The notes below the pieces were generated by a model. It had not been told where the DNA came from, searched no databases, and saw nothing but the letters and a program-made list of their open reading frames with translations. From contig CAKUZO010000017.1 of NCBI GenBank assembly GCA_934717895.1, positions 1 to 29,163 of the forward strand: DNA of 29,163 nt, read 5' to 3'. Both the position numbers and the translations under genes were made by a program. Positions 23,041-29,163 of this stretch are shown in pieces. The first letter of the stretch is position 1. Every line of letters starts with the position of its first letter. The DNA is from an uncultured Candidatus Melainabacteria bacterium (lineage in GTDB: Bacteria > Cyanobacteriota > Vampirovibrionia > Gastranaerophilales > Gastranaerophilaceae).

Positions 23041-24417
23041 ATGTATAATGTAGCTATCATCGGAGCTGGTCCTGCCGGAATTTTTGCGGCTTTGGAGATT
23101 ATGAAACTTAAACCAGATTGGAAAGTTGTTCTAATCGAAAAAGGTCAACGAATTGAAAAAAGAAAATGTTCACTTCGAGAAGGCTATGCAAAATGTCCAA
23201 CTTGCAAAAGATGTGGTCTTTTATGCGGTTGGGGCGGTGCCGGTGCGTTTTCTGACGGCAAATTGACTCTTACTCCTGATGTTGGTGGTCATCTTGTTGA
23301 TTACATGGACAGAAAACAAGTTGAAGATTTAATCGCTTATGCAGATCAACTATATTTGGATTACGGTGCAACTGATGAAGTTTTCGGAACAGATATGAAG
23401 GTTTTTCAAGAACTTGAAAGACAAGCTGTTCTTGCCGAATTAAAGCTTGTACATTCGCCTGTCAGACACTTAGGAACAGAAAGAAGTCTTAACGTATTGA
23501 AAAATATGCAAGACTACTTAAACGACAGAATTACAATTTTAAACGATGTTTCAGCTCAATCTCTAATTGTTGAATGCGAGCAGGTTAAAGGGATTGTTCT
23601 TGATAACGGCGAAACAATCAATGCAGAATACACAATTGTTGCCCCTGGTAGAGAAGGAGCAGATTGGCTTACACAAGAATTTGCTAAACATAAAATCGGT
23701 ATGGTAAACAATGCTGTTGATGTCGGTGTTAGAGTAGAACTTCCGGCACCGGTATTTGAGCCTTTGACTGACAAATTGTATGAGTCAAAATTAATTTACC
23801 ACTCTCCGACTTTTGGCGATGAAGTTAGAACATTCTGTATGAATCCAAATGGTGAAGTTGTTCAAGAAAACTACAACGGAATTTCTACTGTAAACGGTCA
23901 CAGTTATGCAGAAAAAACGACTAACAACACAAACTTTGCTCTTTTGGTTAGCGAAAAATTCACAGAACCGTTCAAAGAACCAATCCAATATGGTCAACAT
24001 ATTGCTAGACTTGCAAATATGCTTGGCGGTGGAATTTTGGTTCAACGTTTCGGCGACTTACTAGATGGCAGACGCTCTACTCCTGAAAGAATTAAATCAA
24101 GTATCATTAAACCGACACTTACTTGTGCAACACCAGGGGATTTGAGCCTTGTAATTCCTTACAGACAAATGACAAGTATTATCGAAATGTTACAGGCACT
24201 TGATAAGGTTTGTCCGGGAACAGCTTCAAGATATACACTTCTTTACGGTATTGAGGTTAAATTCTACTCTGCAAGGGTAAAATTGACTGACAAACTTGAA
24301 ACCGAAGGTGTTAAAAACCTATTTGCAATCGGTGATGGCGCAGGTGTTACAAGAGGATTAATTCAAGCTTCCGCATCAGGTGTTCACGCTGCAAGAACAA
24401 TTTGCGAAAGAGGTTAA
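23041..24417 (+). CDS. FAD-dependent dehydrogenase (COG2509-like)
   Basis: I prefer the ATG at 23041 (458 residues), 8 nt after GGAG; an ATG 6 nt earlier is too close to that site. The N-terminal Rossmann motif is VAIIGAGPAGIFAALE, with the ribose-binding acid in VVLIEKG. A Cys-rich stretch follows: KCSLREGYAKCPTCKRCGLLCGWGG (C at about 44, 52, 55, 58 and 62). A second nucleotide motif is NGETINAEYTIVAPG, and the C-terminal FAD motif is LFAIGDGAGVTRGLIQASASG. The family is widespread but poorly characterised; the substrate is unknown. The Cys cluster could be redox-active or bind a metal. It is a single gene closed by a terminator. Confidence 0.9.
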   Translation: MYNVAIIGAGPAGIFAALEIMKLKPDWKVVLIEKGQRIEKRKCSLREGYAKCPTCKRCGLLCGWGGAGAFSDGKLTLTPDVGGHLVDYMDRKQVEDLIAYADQLYLDYGATDEVFGTDMKVFQELERQAVLAELKLVHSPVRHLGTERSLNVLKNMQDYLNDRITILNDVSAQSLIVECEQVKGIVLDNGETINAEYTIVAPGREGADWLTQEFAKHKIGMVNNAVDVGVRVELPAPVFEPLTDKLYESKLIYHSPTFGDEVRTFCMNPNGEVVQENYNGISTVNGHSYAEKTTNNTNFALLVSEKFTEPFKEPIQYGQHIARLANMLGGGILVQRFGDLLDGRRSTPERIKSSIIKPTLTCATPGDLSLVIPYRQMTSIIEMLQALDKVCPGTASRYTLLYGIEVKFYSARVKLTDKLETEGVKNLFAIGDGAGVTRGLIQASASGVHAARTICERG

Positions 24418-24427
24418 TAAAAATTTG

Positions 24428-24456
24428 AGCTCCTCAATGTGAGGAGCTTGTTTTTT
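24428..24456 (+). terminator. Terminator after the FAD dehydrogenase gene
   Basis: AGCTCCTCA (24428-24436) and TGAGGAGCT (24440-24448) form a 9-bp stem with a 3-nt loop, followed by TTGTTTTTT. Confidence 0.92.
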
Positions 24457-24487
24457 GTGCTATCAGTTTTGAGAAGGGTACAAAATA

Positions 24488-24958
24488 ATGGAACATAAAA
24501 CAAACGCAATTCGAGAACTTGACAAACTCAAAATAAAATATATATTTCATAGTTATTCATCAACTAATGCAATTAGCGGTGTCGAAGTTGCAAGTGTTTT
24601 AAACCAAAACCCTGAAAAGGTATTCAAAACACTTGTCACAACAGGCAAAAGCGGGAAGCACTATGTGTTTATGCTGCCTGTCGCAGAAGAGTTGAACCTC
24701 AAAAAAGCAGCAAAAGTTGTTGGAGAAAAATCTGTTGAAATGCTTAAATCAAAAGAGCTTTTACCATTAACAGGCTATATTCATGGCGGTTGTTCACCGA
24801 TTGGAATGAAAAAATTTTTCACAACAACTATCCACGAAACCGCGAAAAACTTTGACACCATAATGTTTAGTGGCGGAAAAATCGGATATCAAGTAGAAAT
24901 GAGCCTTGAAGAACTTGCAAAAGTTATAAAATTTGAACTTGCAGACATTATAAATTAA
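24488..24958 (+). CDS. ybaK: Cys-tRNA(Pro)/Cys-tRNA(Cys) deacylase, YbaK/EbsC family
   Basis: This 156-residue stand-alone editing domain hydrolyses tRNA(Pro) wrongly charged with cysteine. Family motifs are KTNAIRELDKLKIKYIFHSY at the N-terminus, VFKTLVTTGKSGKHYVFMLPV with the catalytic-site Lys in KTL, LKKAAKVVGEKSVEML and the glycine loop GYIHGGCSPIGMKK. The length is normal. AAGGG lies 9 nt before the ATG. It stands between a terminator and the efflux operon and seems to be transcribed alone. Confidence 0.94.
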   Translation: MEHKTNAIRELDKLKIKYIFHSYSSTNAISGVEVASVLNQNPEKVFKTLVTTGKSGKHYVFMLPVAEELNLKKAAKVVGEKSVEMLKSKELLPLTGYIHGGCSPIGMKKFFTTTIHETAKNFDTIMFSGGKIGYQVEMSLEELAKVIKFELADIIN

Positions 24959-24995
24959 ACCAAATAAGCAAAAAATCGCAAAGTATTGCAATTTC

Positions 24996-25040
24996 TTAAA
25001 CATATGTTTAAAGTACGCATATATATGATATAATTATATC
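24996..25040 (+). promoter_or_regulatory. Promoter with three palindromes upstream of the efflux operon
   Basis: TATAAT (25029-25034) with TTTAAA at 25007-25012 (16-bp spacer) makes a promoter. The perfect 16-bp palindrome TTAAACATATGTTTAA (24996-25011) covers the -35 box. Perfect palindromes CATATATATG (25018-25027) and GATATAATTATATC (25027-25040) cover the -10 box. The first resembles the centre-symmetric AT-rich sites of ArsR/SmtB-type metal repressors, which would fit a metal pump; no repressor gene is visible in the window. Confidence 0.5.
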
Positions 25041-25055
25041 GTGAGATTAGGGCGC

Positions 25056-26357
25056 ATGAAAAAGATTTTAGCAATATTTATAATAATACTTGCCGGCTCA
25101 ATTTGTCTGGCTGATAATCCTGTTGAAAAGCTAAATCTTAATGAAGCAATTGAACTTGCGGTTAAAAATAATATTGATTTTGAAGCTGCAAAACTTGATA
25201 CAATCATTGCCAAAAACAATATTAAAGTTGCAAACAGGTTACAAAACCCTGATTTTAATATATTTTACAATTATGGTAGCGCTGGAAAAGGCAACCCGCA
25301 AACTTTTGGGCTCTCTGAAAACATTGAAATTGCAAAACGCGGCGCTCGCAAAAAATTAGCTAAATCTAATTACGAATTAGCCAAAGAAAATCTCAAGTTT
25401 TACGAGTTTGACTTAAAAATGGACGTTCGAGAGGCTTATGTAAACCTTGTTGCAGCCAAAGCAATTTTGAAAACTTTGCAAGATCAACAAAAACTTTTAC
25501 AAGAATTATTATCAATTGCAAAACGCCGTTATGAAGCCGGAGCAGCGCCGGAAATTGATGTTATACAAGCTGAAATTGCACTCAATCAAATGACAACTCA
25601 GGTAAACACTGCATCTGTAAATGTTAAAAGTGCAAGGTTTGAATTTAATAAAGTTATTAACCCAAAAGACAAGGCATACTTAAAGTTTGACTCAGCAGAC
25701 CATTCTTTGAATACAAGTTTGACGGGATTGAATTCGCCAAATCCAAAAACAAATTTACCTGACTTCGACTCGATATCAGAAAACACATTAAATAATCGTT
25801 TTGATGTCAGAATTGCCAAGCAACAAGTTGATGTCGCTGAAAAGAATTTGTCTGTTGTTGTGCGCCAAAGAATTCCGGATCTTGCAATCCAAGGCGGATA
25901 TGGCTATCAATCTAAGGGAATGAGCGACGATGGAAGATTCAAAACAGGGGCTTATGCAGGCGCAAGTCTTGTAAATATCCCACTTTTATACGCTTACCGT
26001 CCGGAAATCAAAAATGCAAAACTGGAAGTTGAAAAAGCCGAATTGAATTACATTTCAACCCAAAACAAGGCTATGAAAGACTTGAACAGTGCTTATGAAA
26101 AGTTTGTCACGGCACAAATGAATTTGAATTATTACAACGACAAACTTTTGAAAAGTTCTGACGAAATGATTAGGGTGTCAAAACGCAGTTATGAAGTTGG
26201 GAAATCAAACCTGACAACGCTTATCGTTATGGAACAGTCATATAAGTCAATAATCGTCGGCTATACAAATGCACTTGCAGAATATTATAACTGCTGGATT
26301 GATTTTTTGCGTGAAGTTAATCAAGAGGAGCTAAAACTAGACAATGAAACTATTTAG
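25056..26357 (+). CDS. TolC-family outer-membrane efflux protein
   Basis: I start at the ATG at 25056, which gives a clean signal peptide (MKKILAIFIIILAGSICLA) and has AGGG upstream; the GTG at 25041 falls at the predicted transcription start. The protein has 433 residues with two OEP repeats. The first holds LNLNEAIELAVKNNIDFEAAK and the long helix ending RYEAGAAPEIDVIQAEIALNQ; the second ends SYEVGKSNLTTLIVMEQSY. Both helical ends are the usual TolC/CusC pattern. It forms the trimeric outer-membrane channel for the RND pump encoded next, whose start overlaps it by 14 nt. Confidence 0.93.
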   Translation: MKKILAIFIIILAGSICLADNPVEKLNLNEAIELAVKNNIDFEAAKLDTIIAKNNIKVANRLQNPDFNIFYNYGSAGKGNPQTFGLSENIEIAKRGARKKLAKSNYELAKENLKFYEFDLKMDVREAYVNLVAAKAILKTLQDQQKLLQELLSIAKRRYEAGAAPEIDVIQAEIALNQMTTQVNTASVNVKSARFEFNKVINPKDKAYLKFDSADHSLNTSLTGLNSPNPKTNLPDFDSISENTLNNRFDVRIAKQQVDVAEKNLSVVVRQRIPDLAIQGGYGYQSKGMSDDGRFKTGAYAGASLVNIPLLYAYRPEIKNAKLEVEKAELNYISTQNKAMKDLNSAYEKFVTAQMNLNYYNDKLLKSSDEMIRVSKRSYEVGKSNLTTLIVMEQSYKSIIVGYTNALAEYYNCWIDFLREVNQEELKLDNETI

Positions 26358-29163
26358 CAAACTTTTGAAAACAGCAATAAAAAACAAATTTATCTCTGCA
26401 ACGATTGCATTGATTTTAATTTTAACTGGCATATATTGCTTAAAAACTCTTGATATAGAAGCATATCCGGATTTTACAAGTCCGATTGTTCAAGTAATTA
26501 CGCAAATGCCCGGGAAATCCGCAGAAGAAGTCGAACGCCTCGCAACAATTCCACTTGAAAAGAATTTGAACGGAATTCCAAACGAGCAAAAACTTTATTC
26601 AAGCTCTCTTTTTGGACTTTCTGTGATTAAGGTTGTATTTGCGGACGGATTGCCATCATCGCTAATTCGTCAACAGGTATTAGAAAGAATTTACCAAACA
26701 GAACTTCCGGAAGGTGTCAAACCGGTATTGGGCCCTGATGCATCGCCGATTGGTGAAATTTACAGATACACTCTTGAATCTGATTATTACAACCCGATGT
26801 CCTTGAAGGCGATTGAAGATTGGCAAATGGAAAAGGCTTTCAAGCAGGTTCCGGGAATTATTGAAGTAAATAGTTTTGGCGGCCCGATAAAAACTTATAA
26901 AGTAATTTTAAACCACGAAAAAGTCCGTTTTTATAACCTTGATGTTGGTGAAATTTTTGACGCAATAAAAGCTTCAAACTCAACAGGCGGCGGACATTAC
27001 ATCTCTAAAAACGATCAAGCCTATATTGTTAGAGGGTTAGGATTATATTCTGGTATTGAAAGCATTGAAAATACTGTTATAACTTCTCGCAACGGGATTC
27101 CGATAAGAGTGAAAGATGTTGGAATTGTTGCGATTGATCCAGCCGTCAGAATTGGACAAGTCGGCAAAAACCTTGACAACGATGTTGTTGAAGGAATCGT
27201 TCTGATGAGAAAGGGCGAAAACCCAACCAAGACAATTAAAAACCTCCAAGAAAAACTTCCTGATATCAAAGCACAATTACCAAAAGGAATTCACCTAAAA
27301 CCGTTTTACGAGCGCAGTGAACTTATTCACAACACAATGCACACTATCGGGCACAACGTGGTTTGCGGAATTGTTTTCGTAATCCTGATTTTGTTCGCAT
27401 TCATTCTGGATTTGCGAATTACCTTGATTGCGTCTTTGGTAATTCCACTTGCTTTGGCATTTGCTTTTTCACTATTTAAGTTATTTGGTATTCCTGCAAA
27501 CCTACTCAGTATGGGAGCGGTGGACTTTGGAATAATCGTTGACGGCGCAGTTATCTTGATGGAAAACATTTTCAGATGCCTAACAGAATACAAAGGACAA
27601 TTAAGCCAAAAGAAAAAAGAGGCGATTATATATAAAGCAGTTCGGGAAGTCGGAAGTGTAATAACTTTTTCAACAGTAATTATCCTATGTTGCTTTTTGC
27701 CGATTTTTGCATTCGACGGAGTTGCCGGAAAACTCTTCCACCCACTAGCTTTCACAATGGGGTTTTCTTTATTGGGAGCTGTTGTTGCATCTTTATTCTT
27801 TTTGCCGGCAATCGCAGCCATTTACATTCCAAACACCAAAATCGTCGAAAAAGACAACAAAATGCTCGACAAAATTACAGAAACCTACAAACACTTGTTG
27901 AAGAAAGTATTTAGGGCGCCTAAAAAATTTCTCACCTGTGTCGGCACAATATTTGCCTGTGCATTAATTTTGTTCTGCTTTATCGGGTCAGAATTCTTGC
28001 CAAACCTAGATGAAGGAAACATTTGGTTAAGAGTCACGGTATTACCGAGGAGTACAACGATAGAGCATTCTGTTGACGTTGCAAGAAAAATTCGAGAAGT
28101 ATTACTTCAATATCCGGAAGTTAAAAATGTTATTTCGCATATTGGCTCGGCTGATGACGGAACAGACCCGAATCTTTTAAGTAACATTGAAAACATGGTT
28201 GATTTAAAACTTGCAAAAGATTGGCGTTTTAAATGGCATAAAAATAAACAAAAATTAATTCAAGATATGTCCGAAAAATTGTCTGATATTCCGGGGATTA
28301 CGACGTATTTCACTCAATATATTCAGGATAACGTGGAAGAAGCCGTTTCAGGTTCAAAAGGGCAAGTTGTTGTAAAAATTTACGGTTCTGACTTATATGA
28401 ACTTCAAAAATTGCAAGATCAAACACTTGCAGTACTTTCAAATGTTCGAGGGATTGTTGATCTTTCTTACGATCAAATTATCGGTCAACCGCAATATCAA
28501 ATTAAAATTGATAGAGTGAAAGCCGCTCGTTACGGGCTTCGCAGTGACGACATTCAAAAGGTTGTTGAAATTGCAATTGGCGGGAAAAATGCTACACAAG
28601 TTTTGGAAAATGAAAAACGTTTTGACGTATTTTTACGACTGGAAGCCAAAGACAGAGATTCTTACCGAAAAATCCAAAATATTATCGTAAAAACACCGGA
28701 AGAAATTTCCGTTCCACTAAGCAATGTGACGGACATTTCAACCGACAACGGTGCTATGATTATTACACGAAGCGAAAATTCACGAGTTGCAATCGTCAGA
28801 TTTAATATCAGAGGGCGAGATCTCGGCTCTACCGTAAAAGATGCACAAAAAGAGCTTGACAAAAAGCTTCAACTTCCTGACGAATATCGTATAAAATGGG
28901 CTGGACAATCTGAAAGTCAAAAGAGTGCAAACACAAGACTGGCTATAATTTTGCCGGTAACTTTAATTTTAATCGGTGTAATCTTACACCTTAACTACAA
29001 AAACAAAAAAGATGTCCTTATTGCGATGTCAACAATACTTGTAACCCTCTCTGGGTGTATATTTGCGTTATTTATAACAAGAACTTATTTTTCAATTTCG
29101 GCAGGGGTAGGTTTTATCGCTGCAATCGGTGTTTCAATCCAAAACGGCGTAATCCTGTTGCTG
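26344..29163 (+). CDS. Heavy-metal-efflux RND pump (CusA/CzcA family), truncated by window edge
   Basis: The first 940 residues are present and the frame is intact to the last base; about 100 residues should lie beyond the edge. TM1 (about 17-35) is followed by DIEAYPDFTSPIVQV, typical of HME-RND. The proton-relay helix TM4 reads MGAVDFGIIVDGAVILMEN with D394, D400 and E407 at the spacing of CzcA D402, D408 and E415. Later segments SEFLPNLDEGNIWLR and TTYFTQYIQDNVEEAVSG are also family features. It exports metal ions (Cu/Ag or Zn/Co/Cd/Ni class; not decidable here) across the envelope using the proton gradient. The membrane-fusion partner (CusB/CzcB) is not between the two genes as it often is, and may lie downstream. 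Confidence 0.95.
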   Translation, partial: MKLFSKLLKTAIKNKFISATIALILILTGIYCLKTLDIEAYPDFTSPIVQVITQMPGKSAEEVERLATIPLEKNLNGIPNEQKLYSSSLFGLSVIKVVFADGLPSSLIRQQVLERIYQTELPEGVKPVLGPDASPIGEIYRYTLESDYYNPMSLKAIEDWQMEKAFKQVPGIIEVNSFGGPIKTYKVILNHEKVRFYNLDVGEIFDAIKASNSTGGGHYISKNDQAYIVRGLGLYSGIESIENTVITSRNGIPIRVKDVGIVAIDPAVRIGQVGKNLDNDVVEGIVLMRKGENPTKTIKNLQEKLPDIKAQLPKGIHLKPFYERSELIHNTMHTIGHNVVCGIVFVILILFAFILDLRITLIASLVIPLALAFAFSLFKLFGIPANLLSMGAVDFGIIVDGAVILMENIFRCLTEYKGQLSQKKKEAIIYKAVREVGSVITFSTVIILCCFLPIFAFDGVAGKLFHPLAFTMGFSLLGAVVASLFFLPAIAAIYIPNTKIVEKDNKMLDKITETYKHLLKKVFRAPKKFLTCVGTIFACALILFCFIGSEFLPNLDEGNIWLRVTVLPRSTTIEHSVDVARKIREVLLQYPEVKNVISHIGSADDGTDPNLLSNIENMVDLKLAKDWRFKWHKNKQKLIQDMSEKLSDIPGITTYFTQYIQDNVEEAVSGSKGQVVVKIYGSDLYELQKLQDQTLAVLSNVRGIVDLSYDQIIGQPQYQIKIDRVKAARYGLRSDDIQKVVEIAIGGKNATQVLENEKRFDVFLRLEAKDRDSYRKIQNIIVKTPEEISVPLSNVTDISTDNGAMIITRSENSRVAIVRFNIRGRDLGSTVKDAQKELDKKLQLPDEYRIKWAGQSESQKSANTRLAIILPVTLILIGVILHLNYKNKKDVLIAMSTILVTLSGCIFALFITRTYFSISAGVGFIAAIGVSIQNGVILLL

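Noticed and set aside
1..29163. CRISPR arrays, toxin-antitoxin pairs, phage-defence systems or insertion sequences
   Set aside because: I saw no regular long direct repeats with spacers, no transposase or nuclease genes, and no small paired toxin-antitoxin frames. Apart from the tRNA-adjacent insert the window looks like stable chromosome.

Overview
The window is AT-rich chromosomal DNA from a diderm (Gram-negative-type) bacterium. It carries a TolC-family outer-membrane protein with a heavy-metal RND pump, a lone sigma-70 factor, a complete SMC-ScpA-ScpB set, rpsL-rpsG, FolE2 and many small membrane-anchored TPR or repeat proteins. Gene style (strong GGAGG sites, short gaps, low G+C, TPR and metzincin proteins) resembles gut Gastranaerophilales (Vampirovibrionia/'Melainabacteria'). 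That placement is inference from overall feel; no 16S gene or other definitive marker is present.

Layout. 1-341: an intergenic stretch with arrays of different 8-bp repeats, then a terminator. 342-2465: divergent orphan glycine-zipper protein and membrane-anchored TPR protein. 2569-4146: divergent sigma factor and membrane thioredoxin, separated by twin palindromes that overlap a promoter. 4289-5068: folE2. 5106-7704 (minus): three-gene operon of parvulin isomerase, M24 aminopeptidase and SpoU/TrmH methyltransferase with a good promoter. 7766-7960 (minus): a probable structured small RNA, possibly 6S-like, ending in a strong terminator. 8096-8340: tRNA-Gly(UCC) whose 3' end is duplicated around a small hairpin-rich insert. 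8457-9820: MscS channel and rlmH. 9845-11199 (minus): a histidine-phosphatase-fold protein lacking its catalytic His, and an orphan membrane-anchored protein. 11253-12384: promoter, long leader, rpsL-rpsG and terminator.

12492-14290 (minus): a glutaredoxin followed 2 nt later by a hybrid-cluster-protein (Hcp/prismane) homologue that has lost almost every metal-cluster ligand. This pair is the most unusual thing here. 14408-15517: wecB. 15714-16658: secreted or anchored protein with six half-repeats. 16722-22935: smc-scpA-scpB in tight or overlapping order with a membrane-anchored matrixin-like metalloprotease as fourth gene. 23041-24417: FAD-dependent dehydrogenase (COG2509-like). 24488-24958: YbaK-type Cys-tRNA(Pro) deacylase. 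24996-29163: palindrome-rich promoter, tolC-like gene and a heavy-metal RND pump gene cut by the right edge.

Most of the content is housekeeping: translation and RNA modification (rpsL, rpsG, rlmH, SpoU, ybaK, tRNA-Gly), chromosome organisation (SMC complex), thiol chemistry (two thioredoxin-fold proteins) and envelope functions. The novelty lies in degenerate enzyme families kept as intact genes, the tRNA-flanking element, the octamer arrays and the candidate small RNA.
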